From an uncultured Porphyromonadaceae bacterium (GTDB taxonomy: Bacteria; Bacteroidota; Bacteroidia; Bacteroidales; Muribaculaceae): 64,000 nucleotides of DNA. The position numbers and the translations under genes were made by a program. The stretch is from contig CABUIO010000004.1 in the NCBI GenBank assembly GCA_902491625.1, forward strand, positions 104,862 through 168,861. Direction: 5' to 3'. Positions 34,365 to 42,925 of the stretch are shown piece by piece (the first letter of the stretch is position 1; the number at the start of each line of letters is the position of its first letter). The notes under the pieces are model-generated. The model saw only the letters and a program-made list of their open reading frames with translations. It had not been told where the DNA came from and ran no database searches.

Positions 34365-36953
34365 TCAGAATGTGAAATGGAGCTGTACGCGGATGCCGCT
34401 CTTGTCGACATTGGGCGTGTCGCGGTATGTCAGTCGCCACACGTAGTCGATGCGAAGAATCGTGAGAATGTTGTCGATGCCTACGCCTAACTCCATGTAA
34501 GGTTGTTTTTTCATCGGGGCCGTGAAGGCATCGAACGGAAATTGCAGCAGATCGTTGTGATATTCCGGATTGTTACGGCTGCTGAGCTTGCCGTAGAGTC
34601 CGCGAAACGAAACAACTTCCCTGAGTCGGAGATATTTCACGATGGGAATGCGGTTGAACAGTATGCCGTTACCCCAGTAGGTGAGATCCCACGAAAGATA
34701 TTGGTCGTTGGCAAACTCCATGGCGTTCATAAGCGGATAGCTCTCAGGCTGTATAGTATAGCTTAGATTGGCGTTAGGCCACATCAGCGAGGGATAGTAG
34801 ACCTTGCTCCAGACTTTTCCGGCTTTGAGGATGATGTCGGTGTAGCCGAACGAGGAGAACCAGAATCTCTTCTGCACGCTGAATTCCGTCTTGTTCGTTG
34901 TGAAGTCGGAACCGAGAAATCCTTTGGGGCCGTACTCGTGAGTCAGCTGGAAGACCGGAGCGTCCATATTGATAGGGATTCGATCCGATTTGGTCTGGTA
35001 GAATGTTTCGCCCGGTGCATAGCGAAGTGTGACCGTAAAGGCTGACTGTGTGTAGCGTTTGAACACGTCGCCGTAGCCATTTTCGAAGGGTAGCCATCTG
35101 GAAGGCTCCTGAATCTCGTGTTTTATGCCTATGTTGAATGAGAATCCTCCCTTGCGCTCCATCTTGTAGTCAAGCTCAGTGCGACGGCGATATGTCACCT
35201 TAGTGTCAGGCTGTCTTTTCCATGAGAGGAAAATGTTGTCCATATTGGTGAACAGATAGTGCTGTCCGAGCTGGTCTATATCGTACTGATGCTCAAGTTT
35301 CAACGAGTGAACCGGGAACTCACGCGAATGATATTTTTTCTCAATGAATGAGTATTCGACCTCTCCGCCATATTTGAATTTCTTGTCGCGGGTGCCGTAG
35401 GCGGCATATCCACGGGCGAACCAATGCTTGCTCAGATTTGCAGTCGTCATACCTCCGAGGCGGAAGCGCGCTCCTTCTGCCGTATTCGCACTGATGAGCG
35501 TGTTCATAGGGCCGATGTCGAACTTGCTCTCCTTTCCGGTCTTGATATAGCCTGAAACAAGGATTACAACAATTTTTTCGGTCCAGTAGAAGGCCGGCAC
35601 TTCCCTGAGTTTGGCAAGAAGTTTCTTCATTGACTGTTCGTTGACCTTAATCGGTATTTTTCTGTTATCTCGCCAGAATTGATCAGGCTGCATTCCGGCG
35701 TAATCGGTCACGAAAGTCTTTCCTTCCGTGTCATAGTATTTCGAATACTCCTCGTCGGGGTTGTCAAACTGGAAGTTATGGTAGCTGGACTGACGCCGTG
35801 CATAAAGTCCCTGAGTGCCGGGGATTATCTCAAACTCCACAGTCATATCGTCGTTGACTTTCAGTCGGCTGCCGTCGGGTGCCTTCTCATAGTCCTGAAC
35901 AATGTAGATATTCTTCACATAGTTGAGATTGATCGCTTTCGGCACTTGCATTACCACTTTGCTGATGAACATGGTCGAATCATCGCGTGCGACATAGAGT
36001 CGGCCGTTGAAACCGAACGATTCGGGATTGTGGGGAGCAAAAGTCAGCTCTATGTGCGGAACTCCGTTAATGGGGATGGTGTCGTTGAGATAGAATTTGT
36101 AGTAGTTGGAGGCGATGTTGGAGAGAGGACTGACAAATCTGTTCTGCATCAGTGTGATGTCGTTCTGATAGATGTCTATTTCCCTGAAGACATCCTCCAT
36201 GAAGCGCTGGATGCTCTCATCATCAAACACGTCGTCGATTCCGTCGCGCTTGAACCCCTTGACAATCTCCTTCTGCGCTCCCGGATCTTTGCGGTGGAGA
36301 ATCCGAGAGGCCTTCTCCTTCACCGAGATCGGAAGTATCGGTTTTCCGGACACTTCACTCGTGTCACAAAACTCAAATATGAAACTGAATTTCTTCGTGA
36401 ACCAGTTTTTCTTCTGCTCCGGCGAGAAATCGTTGAGGGCAAAAACCATTTTTTCATATTTGTCATAGTTGTAGTAGTCGTGGTTGCGGGGATCGTATTT
36501 GGGTGATTCCTTGCGGATGCGCTCCATGAGAATCACGGCCGGATTGTTCTTCTTGGAATATTTCTGTTTGCTCTTTTTTGTTACTACAACCTCTTCAAGC
36601 ATAGTGCCCGCCGGAGCAAGCCGCATGTTCATATTGTCGTTTACCTCACCTTTTTTCACGTAGAAATCTTTGGTGGCATAGCCCAGTGAGGAGATCTGAA
36701 GCGCAACAAAATTCTTGTCGGTGGCAAGTTCGAAACGTCCGTCCTTGTCGGCCGTGACACCGAGGTCGCTGCCTTTCAGATATATGTTGACAAACGGCAA
36801 AGGTTCTCCGGTAACTGAATCTGTCACAATGCCTCTCACGACAGTCTCGGGATATTTGCGGTTCTGCGCGTCAGCCATTTCGGGAAAGAAAAATGCGACG
36901 GCGACAATCAGCATTATAATGATGGGAGTGATTTTTTTGATGAATGAATCCAC
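34365..36953 (-). CDS. DUF5686 and carboxypeptidase-like regulatory domain-containing protein
   Basis: 862 aa. A signal peptide or N-terminal anchor (about 1-29, ending EMADAQ) is followed by a carboxypeptidase-regulatory-like beta-sandwich (about 36-120, VVRGIVTDSVTGEPLPFVNI), the fold found at the start of many Bacteroidetes outer-membrane proteins. The long DUF5686 region (about 130-862) ends in beta-barrel-like strands and VQLHFTF, with an aromatic C-terminus expected for outer-membrane insertion. Function is unknown; it is widely conserved in the phylum. It appears monocistronic. Confidence 0.9.
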   Translation of the reverse strand: MDSFIKKITPIIIMLIVAVAFFFPEMADAQNRKYPETVVRGIVTDSVTGEPLPFVNIYLKGSDLGVTADKDGRFELATDKNFVALQISSLGYATKDFYVKKGEVNDNMNMRLAPAGTMLEEVVVTKKSKQKYSKKNNPAVILMERIRKESPKYDPRNHDYYNYDKYEKMVFALNDFSPEQKKNWFTKKFSFIFEFCDTSEVSGKPILPISVKEKASRILHRKDPGAQKEIVKGFKRDGIDDVFDDESIQRFMEDVFREIDIYQNDITLMQNRFVSPLSNIASNYYKFYLNDTIPINGVPHIELTFAPHNPESFGFNGRLYVARDDSTMFISKVVMQVPKAINLNYVKNIYIVQDYEKAPDGSRLKVNDDMTVEFEIIPGTQGLYARRQSSYHNFQFDNPDEEYSKYYDTEGKTFVTDYAGMQPDQFWRDNRKIPIKVNEQSMKKLLAKLREVPAFYWTEKIVVILVSGYIKTGKESKFDIGPMNTLISANTAEGARFRLGGMTTANLSKHWFARGYAAYGTRDKKFKYGGEVEYSFIEKKYHSREFPVHSLKLEHQYDIDQLGQHYLFTNMDNIFLSWKRQPDTKVTYRRRTELDYKMERKGGFSFNIGIKHEIQEPSRWLPFENGYGDVFKRYTQSAFTVTLRYAPGETFYQTKSDRIPINMDAPVFQLTHEYGPKGFLGSDFTTNKTEFSVQKRFWFSSFGYTDIILKAGKVWSKVYYPSLMWPNANLSYTIQPESYPLMNAMEFANDQYLSWDLTYWGNGILFNRIPIVKYLRLREVVSFRGLYGKLSSRNNPEYHNDLLQFPFDAFTAPMKKQPYMELGVGIDNILTILRIDYVWRLTYRDTPNVDKSGIRVQLHFTF

Positions 36954-36971
36954 AGATGCAGAATAAAATGT

Positions 36972-37005
36972 TATCTTTGCGATATGGCTGTAAAATTTCA
37001 GCCAT
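36972..37005 (+). promoter_or_regulatory. Possible -7 box and hairpin between DUF5686 and CYTH genes
   Basis: A perfect TATCTTTG (36972-36979) on the plus strand lies 160 bp before the CYTH ATG but lacks a good -33. It is followed by a 7-bp hairpin ATGGCTG/CAGCCAT (36984-36990 and 36999-37005). On the minus strand a TAAATTTG box (37019-37026) may serve the DUF5686 gene. Confidence 0.3.
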
Positions 37006-37132
37006 ACAAAAATCGCTGCAAATTTAGTGAATTTTGTTCATACTCTTTTGGTCGTAAAGTCGGATTTTATAATCCAACATTTCCCAAGAGACTTTTCCGG
37101 AAAATTTTCCTGCAAATTGACAATATTTTGAT

Positions 37133-37612
37133 ATGGCTTATGAGATCGAACATAAATATTTGGTAATCAATACAGATTATCGTAAAATGGCTAAGGATTC
37201 ACGCTCGATTACCCAAGGATATCTCTCGCGAGATCCGGAATGTGTCGTCAGGGTCAGAATTGCCGATGACAAGGCATTTCTTACTGTAAAGGGACGGAAT
37301 TTCGGCAGAAGCAAAAAAGACGCGAAACAAGATATTAGGCATGAATTTGAGTATGAAATACCCGTGGCTGACGCTCTAACGATGCTCGGAATGGCTGAAA
37401 ACAATATTATTAACAAAACTCGATTTATTGTGCCATATCAAGGATTCGTCTGGGAAGTAGATGAGTTCCACGGTTCGCTTGAAGGACTTACAGTTGCCGA
37501 AATAGAATTGAAATCACCGGATGACAAATATGCACTACCTCCTTTCGTAGGCGAAGAAGTAACTGGTAATCCGGCATACTATAATTCCAATCTGATAGGA
37601 AAAGTGCTATAG
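37133..37612 (+). CDS. CYTH domain-containing protein (triphosphate tunnel metalloenzyme)
   Basis: 159 aa. The ExExK signature is EIEHK (Glu4, Glu6, Lys8), with further charged tunnel residues in RVRIADDKAFLTVKGR (about 40-55), RHEFEYEIP and EVDEFHGSLEGLTVAEIEL (about 105-123). Members hydrolyse triphosphates such as tripolyphosphate or make cAMP; this short single-domain form resembles the NeuTTM/YgiF-type phosphatases. It stands alone and its stop is 7 bp from the convergent tex stop. Confidence 0.9.
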   Translation: MAYEIEHKYLVINTDYRKMAKDSRSITQGYLSRDPECVVRVRIADDKAFLTVKGRNFGRSKKDAKQDIRHEFEYEIPVADALTMLGMAENNIINKTRFIVPYQGFVWEVDEFHGSLEGLTVAEIELKSPDDKYALPPFVGEEVTGNPAYYNSNLIGKVL

Positions 37613-37619
37613 TTAGAAC

Positions 37620-39767
37620 TTATTGCTGTACTCCCAACATGCTCAGAGAGATGCGCCGACGCTCGATGTCTACGTCCTCTACCCTGACGACAACATGTTG
37701 CTGCACTCTGAGAATTTCGGCAGGACGCAGTCTCCGTCCTTTTGCAACTCTCCCTTCGGGTTGAGGCATCTTGCTCACGTGCACCAATCCTTTTGTCTTG
37801 ATGCCCAAGTCTATGAATGCGCCGAAGTCTGTCACGTTGCTGACGACGCCTGGAAGCTCCATGCCTGCGCGCAGATCGTTGATGTCGTTGATCGACTCGT
37901 CAAACTGCTGCTGTACAATCTTTTCTCTGGGATCTCTGCCGGGACGCGCGAGTTCCTTAAGTATGTCTTCAATCGTCTCTTTCCCTGTAGTAGAGTCGCA
38001 ATATTTCTCCGGCTCGATCTTCGAACGTAGCTCTTTGTCGGCAATCAGGTCAGTCACAGTCACTTTAAGATCGGCGGCCATGCGTGACACGAGCGCATAG
38101 CGTTCGGGATGCACTGCTGAGTTGTCAAGTGGATTCTCTGCGTCAGGAATGCGGAGGAACGCCGCGCACTGCTCAAAAGCCTTGTCACCAAGGCGAGGAA
38201 CCTCACGAAGCTGCCGACGCGACCGGAAGGCGCCATGTGTCGATCTGTAGTCCACAATGTTGGCGGCGAGCGAAGATCCGAGTCCGCTGACGTATGAGAG
38301 TATCTCCTTTCCCGCAATGTTGAGATTTACACCCACGGCATTGACGCAGCTTCGGGTGACACTCTCCAGTTTCTTGCGCATGAGACTGCGGTCCACATCG
38401 TGCTGGTACTGCCCCACTCCTATCGACTGCGGATCGATCTTCACAAGCTCGGAGAGCGGATCCATCAGACGTCTGCCGATGCTTACTGCACCTCTTACAG
38501 TGACATCCTCGTCCGGAAACTCCTCTCTCGCCACCTCTGAAGCCGAGTAGACCGAAGCGCCGTCTTCATTGACCATATAGATGTCTATTTCTCCGGGATC
38601 AATGCTCTCGATGAACGCCTTGGTCTCGCGACCGCCTGTGCCGCTTCCTATGGCTATCACGCTGACCGAATATTTGTCTATCAGTTTGAGAAGCTGCATT
38701 TCGGCAAACACTACCTGATCATGTTTGCCCTGAGGGAAAATGACAGTGTGGTAGAGAAGTTTTCCCTGTTCGTCGAGCACAACTGTCTTGCATCCGGTGC
38801 GGAAGCCGGGATCTATGGCAATCATGCGTCTGCCGCCCAACGGCGGAGACATCAGAAGTGCGCGAAGATTACCGGCGAATATCTCGATAGCCTCAAGGTC
38901 TGCATCGCGCTTGGAAATAGATGCGAACTCGTTCTCGATACTTGGCTTCATCAGACGTTTGTAGGCGTCGGCGACAGCCTCGCCCACGATCTGTGAACGT
39001 CTGCCGTCGCCACGCATCCATTTGCGCCTGAGTTTGTCGAGTGTGGCGGCCGCAGGGGAAATATCGACATGGAGATAACCACGCTCCTCCCCGCGCCTGA
39101 GCGCAAGAATCCTGTGCCCCGGCACTTTATGCAAAGGGCGTTGCCAGTCGAAGAAATCGCGGTATTTGGATGCCTCTCCTTCCGACTCCTTCCCTTTCAC
39201 GACTTTTGTAGTGACCATCGCAGAGTTGGCGAATCCGCTGCGGACGATGTTGCGGGATTTGGCATCCTCGTTTACCCATTCGGCAATTATGTCTCTTGCA
39301 CCGGCAATAGCGGCTTCTTCGTCGGGTACATCGTCGTTTAGGAATCGGTCGCAGTATAATGGCTTGTCGTCGTTTTGTGCACAGATGATGCGGGCAAGCG
39401 GTTCGAGACCTTTCTCTCTCGCAGCCTGAGCGCGGGTACGACGGCGTGGTTTGAAAGGAAGATAGATGTCTTCAAGAGCCGCGGCCTCCCATGTCGAATC
39501 AATTTTATTGCGGATATCCTCGGTGAGCTTCTCCTGCGACTCAATGGATTTCAGTATGAACTCTTTCCTCCAAGCAATCTCCTTGTATTCCAGTGTGAGG
39601 TCGAGAATATCCTCAATCTGTGTCTCGTCGAGACTGCCTGTGGCTTCCTTTCTGTAGCGGGAAATGAAAGGTACAGTCGCACCGCCTTCGAGAAGTTCGA
39701 TGGTGTTGCGCACATTGCGTGAGGGAATCCCCAGCCGAGTGGAGATGAGTTCAACTATCTTATCCAT
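37620..39767 (-). CDS. tex: Tex family RNA-binding transcription accessory protein
   Basis: 715 aa. Order of domains: N-terminal helical Tex region, a YqgF/RNase H-like fold starting at MIAIDPGFRTGCKTVVLD (about 318-335), helix-hairpin-helix motifs (about 500-560, SLAANIVDYRSTHGAFRSR), and a C-terminal S1 RNA-binding domain (about 640-705, GVVSNVTDFGAFIDLGI). Tex is a nucleic-acid-binding factor linked to transcription and stress tolerance. It is the last gene of the M23-merR-pyrK-pyrD-tex operon, 16 bp after pyrD. Confidence 0.95.
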   Translation of the reverse strand: MDKIVELISTRLGIPSRNVRNTIELLEGGATVPFISRYRKEATGSLDETQIEDILDLTLEYKEIAWRKEFILKSIESQEKLTEDIRNKIDSTWEAAALEDIYLPFKPRRRTRAQAAREKGLEPLARIICAQNDDKPLYCDRFLNDDVPDEEAAIAGARDIIAEWVNEDAKSRNIVRSGFANSAMVTTKVVKGKESEGEASKYRDFFDWQRPLHKVPGHRILALRRGEERGYLHVDISPAAATLDKLRRKWMRGDGRRSQIVGEAVADAYKRLMKPSIENEFASISKRDADLEAIEIFAGNLRALLMSPPLGGRRMIAIDPGFRTGCKTVVLDEQGKLLYHTVIFPQGKHDQVVFAEMQLLKLIDKYSVSVIAIGSGTGGRETKAFIESIDPGEIDIYMVNEDGASVYSASEVAREEFPDEDVTVRGAVSIGRRLMDPLSELVKIDPQSIGVGQYQHDVDRSLMRKKLESVTRSCVNAVGVNLNIAGKEILSYVSGLGSSLAANIVDYRSTHGAFRSRRQLREVPRLGDKAFEQCAAFLRIPDAENPLDNSAVHPERYALVSRMAADLKVTVTDLIADKELRSKIEPEKYCDSTTGKETIEDILKELARPGRDPREKIVQQQFDESINDINDLRAGMELPGVVSNVTDFGAFIDLGIKTKGLVHVSKMPQPEGRVAKGRRLRPAEILRVQQHVVVRVEDVDIERRRISLSMLGVQQ

Positions 39768-39783
39768 TGCGATGAAAAATTCT

Positions 39784-40698
39784 TTATATGATTCCTCTAA
39801 GTTCGGAAATATTCTCTATGCCATGACGACGGCAATAGTCGATGATTCCGTCGAGAACATGAATCGACACTGCGGGATCCACGAAATTGGCTGTGCCGAT
39901 CTCAACGGCGGAGGCTCCGGCCATGATGAACTGCAGCGCATCTGAGGCGTTCATAATGCCTCCGAGTCCCACGACCGGGATATTGACTGCCTTGGCTACT
40001 TGCCAGACCATGCGCACTGCTATCGGTCGGATGCAGGGTCCTGAAAGTCCTCCTGTGATTGTGCTGAGGTAAGGTTTGCGGCGCTCCACATCAATCGACA
40101 TTCCGAGGAATGTGTTTACGAGCGACACGGCGTCGGCTCCCGAGGCTTCGGCAGCACGTGCGATTTCGGTTATGTCCGTGACATTAGGCGAAAGCTTCAC
40201 GATAAGGCATTTGTCCCAGGCTTCTCGGGCTGCTTCGGTGACAGCAGACGCACCGGAGCAAGTGGTTCCGAACGCCATGCCTCCCTGCTTCACGTTGGGA
40301 CATGAAATGTTGATCTCCACTGCCGCAACATCCTCACAGACCGACAGACGACGGCAGACTTCCGCATAGTCTTCGGGCGAAGCACCGCTGACATTGACAA
40401 TTATCTTGCTACCTTGATTGCGTATGGCAGGATATATGTGTTCTACGAAATGATCGACACCTTTATTCTGCAAGCCGACGGCGTTTAGCATTCCCGAAGG
40501 TGTCTCGGCCATTCGGGGATAAGGATTGCCTTCGCGTGGATTAAGCGTCGTACCCTTTACGACAATGGCTCCGAGTCGGGGGAGATCGATGAGGTCGGCG
40601 AATTCGGTTCCGTAGCCGAAAGTGCCGGAAGCAGTCATAACAGGATTCGACAGAGTGAGTCCTCTGCCGAGATCAACATTCAGATTCAGATTATCCAT
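39784..40698 (-). CDS. pyrD: Dihydroorotate dehydrogenase, catalytic subunit (class 1B)
   Basis: 304 aa from the ATG at 40698 (MDNLNLNVDLGRGLTLSNPV). A longer open frame to 40836 would overlap pyrK and adds unrelated residues. FMN and substrate motifs include MTASGTFGYG, NAVGLQNKG, NISCPNVKQGG with the class 1 catalytic cysteine region (AFGTTCSG), and VGLGGIMNASDALQFI. The enzyme oxidises dihydroorotate in pyrimidine synthesis. Class 1B needs the iron-sulfur flavoprotein PyrK, which is encoded 16 bp upstream. Confidence 0.96.
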   Translation of the reverse strand: MDNLNLNVDLGRGLTLSNPVMTASGTFGYGTEFADLIDLPRLGAIVVKGTTLNPREGNPYPRMAETPSGMLNAVGLQNKGVDHFVEHIYPAIRNQGSKIIVNVSGASPEDYAEVCRRLSVCEDVAAVEINISCPNVKQGGMAFGTTCSGASAVTEAAREAWDKCLIVKLSPNVTDITEIARAAEASGADAVSLVNTFLGMSIDVERRKPYLSTITGGLSGPCIRPIAVRMVWQVAKAVNIPVVGLGGIMNASDALQFIMAGASAVEIGTANFVDPAVSIHVLDGIIDYCRRHGIENISELRGII

Positions 40699-40714
40699 AA
40701 TGTGCGTTTCTACT

Positions 40715-41491
40715 TTACCATTTAAGAGATTTGATATCGAACACGGGACCGTCGGTGCAGACGCATTTATGGCCGGAGGTAGTGTCCTCGACGCAGCAGA
40801 GGCAGGCGCCAAGTCCGCACGCCATTCTGTTTTCAAGACTTACTTCGCAGTCTATGCCTTTCCTGAGGGCGACAGCAGCCACGGCTTTCATCATCGGTGT
40901 AGGACCGCAGCAATATATGTTGTCATAGGCGCCATCAGCCATCAGTGTATGGTCTGTGACAAAGCCTTTGACGCCTAAGGAGCCGTCGACTGTGGTGGCA
41001 TACGTCTCTCCCACTTCAGCAAAAAGATCCATCAGAGGTATGTCTGCCTCGGATGCTCCGCCGAGAAGGAACACCGGAGCGACACCTTTCTGTTTAAGGC
41101 ATCTTCCGAGGTAAAGCATCGGCGCCATGCCAACGCCGCCGCCGATAAGAAGCGGTCGCGAGGGAAGATTGTCCTTCTCCACATCGAATCCGTTTCCGAG
41201 CGGGAGAAGAAGATTCCAGACATCGCCGGGCTTTGCTGCGCAGAGATGTTCGGTGCCTTTGCCTACTTTCTTGATGTAGAGGGTCAGCAGACATTTGTCG
41301 TAATCTACATCGCAAACGCTAATCGGACGACGCAGAAAGACGTCGTTGCAATCCTTTACGAGAATATTTACAAACTGTCCCGGAAGAATCGAGGGCATCT
41401 CTCCGTCTTCAGGAGTTAGCTTTATCAAGGCTGTTCCGGCTGAGTGCCGGGTGGCCTCCAAGATTTTGAAATCCTTAAGGTATTTCTTCAT
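40715..41491 (-). CDS. pyrK: Dihydroorotate dehydrogenase electron transfer subunit
   Basis: 258 aa. An FAD-binding ferredoxin-reductase fold carries the FAD motif RRPISVCDV (about 53-61), the nucleotide-binding GGGVGMAPMLYLGR (about 117-130) and the C-terminal 2Fe-2S cysteines in CGLGACLCCVED and CVCTDGPVF (about 223-252). PyrK passes electrons from PyrD to NAD+. It starts 24 bp after merR and ends 16 bp before pyrD. Confidence 0.96.
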   Translation of the reverse strand: MKKYLKDFKILEATRHSAGTALIKLTPEDGEMPSILPGQFVNILVKDCNDVFLRRPISVCDVDYDKCLLTLYIKKVGKGTEHLCAAKPGDVWNLLLPLGNGFDVEKDNLPSRPLLIGGGVGMAPMLYLGRCLKQKGVAPVFLLGGASEADIPLMDLFAEVGETYATTVDGSLGVKGFVTDHTLMADGAYDNIYCCGPTPMMKAVAAVALRKGIDCEVSLENRMACGLGACLCCVEDTTSGHKCVCTDGPVFDIKSLKW

Positions 41492-41515
41492 AATATCTTT
41501 ATAGTAGTCTTATAG

Positions 41516-41857
41516 TCAGATTCTTTTGCCCGAAAGAGCGTGATACATGTCGGAAAGCTGCGAGCGTATTTCCTTTAGTTCGGCAATCACCTCCACGCGA
41601 GTCGAAAGATTGTGGGGATTCTTCTTAAGCTCCTCCTTTGCGGCATCAATTTTCAGGCCTTTGACCTTTACGAGATAATGTATTATTCTCAATGTCTCAA
41701 TGTCTTTCGGTCTGTAATAACGGATATTGTGGGGTGTGCGCATCGGTTTCAGGCTTGTGGCGAACTCCTTCTCCCAGAAGCGCAATGTGGATTGCGGCAC
41801 ATCGAGAATCGCAGCCACCTCCTTTATCTTATAATATTCCTTGTCAAATTCCTGCAT
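41516..41857 (-). CDS. MerR family transcriptional regulator
   Basis: 113 aa. The N-terminal winged helix-turn-helix is clear: YYKIKEVAAILDVPQSTLRF (about 6-25), WEKEFATSLKPMRT and IRYYRPKDIETLRII. The C-terminal part is only a short dimerisation helix with no effector-binding domain or metal-binding cysteines. Target unknown. The gene overlaps the M23 stop by one base and precedes pyrK by 24 bp. Confidence 0.92.
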   Translation of the reverse strand: MQEFDKEYYKIKEVAAILDVPQSTLRFWEKEFATSLKPMRTPHNIRYYRPKDIETLRIIHYLVKVKGLKIDAAKEELKKNPHNLSTRVEVIAELKEIRSQLSDMYHALSGKRI

Positions 41858-42825
41858 CAGTCCATCATGTTGCCGGCATTTGCCGCAATACTCATAAAGT
41901 CGCGGTATTGTTCCGGAGTAATTTCAAGAAAATAATAGTTCACCGGATCCACCGGCTCATCTTTGAACCTCACTTCATAATGCAGATGAGGTGCTGTGGA
42001 TTTTCCGGTGTTGCCGCTCTGTCCGATGATGTCGCCGCGAGCTACATGGTCTCCCTCTGCGATATCAATGGTGCTGAGATGCGCATAACGTGTCTTGTAG
42101 TTGAATCCGTGGTCAATTTCCACGCAGTTGCCAGACGTTCCTACAGAGGTCGCCTTTGTGCAGACTCCGGACGCCGTAGCGTAAACCGCTGAGCCTACGG
42201 GAGTCATGAAGTCGATTCCGGGATGAAAACGTGTGCCGCCATACACAGGGTCGACGCGATAGCCGTAGCCGCTGCTTATGGTGAAGCTTTCGGACTCAAG
42301 CGGCAGAATGGCCGGGACATGGTCAATCTTGTTGCGCTGTTTCAAGGCTTCGGTACGCAATTCGTCGAAACTCAGGGACTGAGCATACAGCTGTCTGTCA
42401 AGAAGGTCTATATTACGATTCAGCTGAACCATTACTTCTGAGTTGGAAAGTCCCTGATACTGCGAATAATTGTCTTTAAGACCGAGTCCGGCGTAACGGC
42501 GTCCCAAATTCATGGGTTCCATCTGGAGCATGACGCGATAGAAATTGTCGTCGCGGGCACGGATGTCTCCGAGAATCGCAAGCGATTCGTTGACTTTCCC
42601 GTCAAGACGCTTGACTTCCTGTTTGAGCTTGCGGTTCTCATCCTTTACGTAGGAATCGTTGTTGAATCCGAAGACTGCATGCAGCAGCCAGACTAATATC
42701 AAGGCAAATATCCCGCCGAAAAGCAGATAGCGTCCGAGTGTGGCGACACGGCTTCTGAGCGAAGGATAATATCGCTCAAAATTATCGGTAGAAGGATTGT
42801 ATATATAGTGGACTCGTTTAGCCAT
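41857..42825 (-). CDS. M23 family metallopeptidase (membrane-anchored)
   Basis: 322 aa from the ATG at 42825; a TTG at 42876 gives 17 extra residues not seen in the family. The N-terminus MAKRVHYIYNPSTDNFERYY precedes one membrane span (about 33-53) and a coiled-coil region (about 58-130). The LytM/M23 domain has HPGIDFMTPVGSAVYA, the zinc ligand pattern around HGFNYKTRYAHLS and HLHYEVRF. Such proteins cleave peptidoglycan crosslinks or regulate amidases at division. It is the first gene of the merR-pyrK-pyrD-tex operon. Confidence 0.93.
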   Translation of the reverse strand: MAKRVHYIYNPSTDNFERYYPSLRSRVATLGRYLLFGGIFALILVWLLHAVFGFNNDSYVKDENRKLKQEVKRLDGKVNESLAILGDIRARDDNFYRVMLQMEPMNLGRRYAGLGLKDNYSQYQGLSNSEVMVQLNRNIDLLDRQLYAQSLSFDELRTEALKQRNKIDHVPAILPLESESFTISSGYGYRVDPVYGGTRFHPGIDFMTPVGSAVYATASGVCTKATSVGTSGNCVEIDHGFNYKTRYAHLSTIDIAEGDHVARGDIIGQSGNTGKSTAPHLHYEVRFKDEPVDPVNYYFLEITPEQYRDFMSIAANAGNMMD

Positions 42826-42870
42826 TTTATACAAACAGGTACTGTGCGTTGCTGTTGCGGTCGGAATCAG

Positions 42871-42901
42871 TTGCAAATTTAGTTGTTTTTCGCTAATTTT
42901 G
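42871..42901 (+). promoter_or_regulatory. alaS: alaS promoter, overlapping a divergent M23 promoter
   Basis: The -7 box TAATTTTG (42894-42901) has a TTGC -33 element (42871-42874) 19 bp upstream, and alaS starts 24 bp later. The same bases 42874-42881 read TAAATTTG on the minus strand, a -7 box for the M23 operon, so the two promoters appear to share sequence. Confidence 0.6.
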
Positions 42902-42925
42902 CCACCTCAAAAAGAAGATTAATTT

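Noticed and set aside
35679..36506. 275-codon plus-strand frame inside the DUF5686 gene
   Set aside because: Antisense to a well-supported gene, valine/histidine-biased composition, no signal or domain.
40699..40836. N-terminal extension of pyrD
   Set aside because: It overlaps pyrK by 122 bp and adds unrelated residues; the ATG at 40698 gives the family-standard start.
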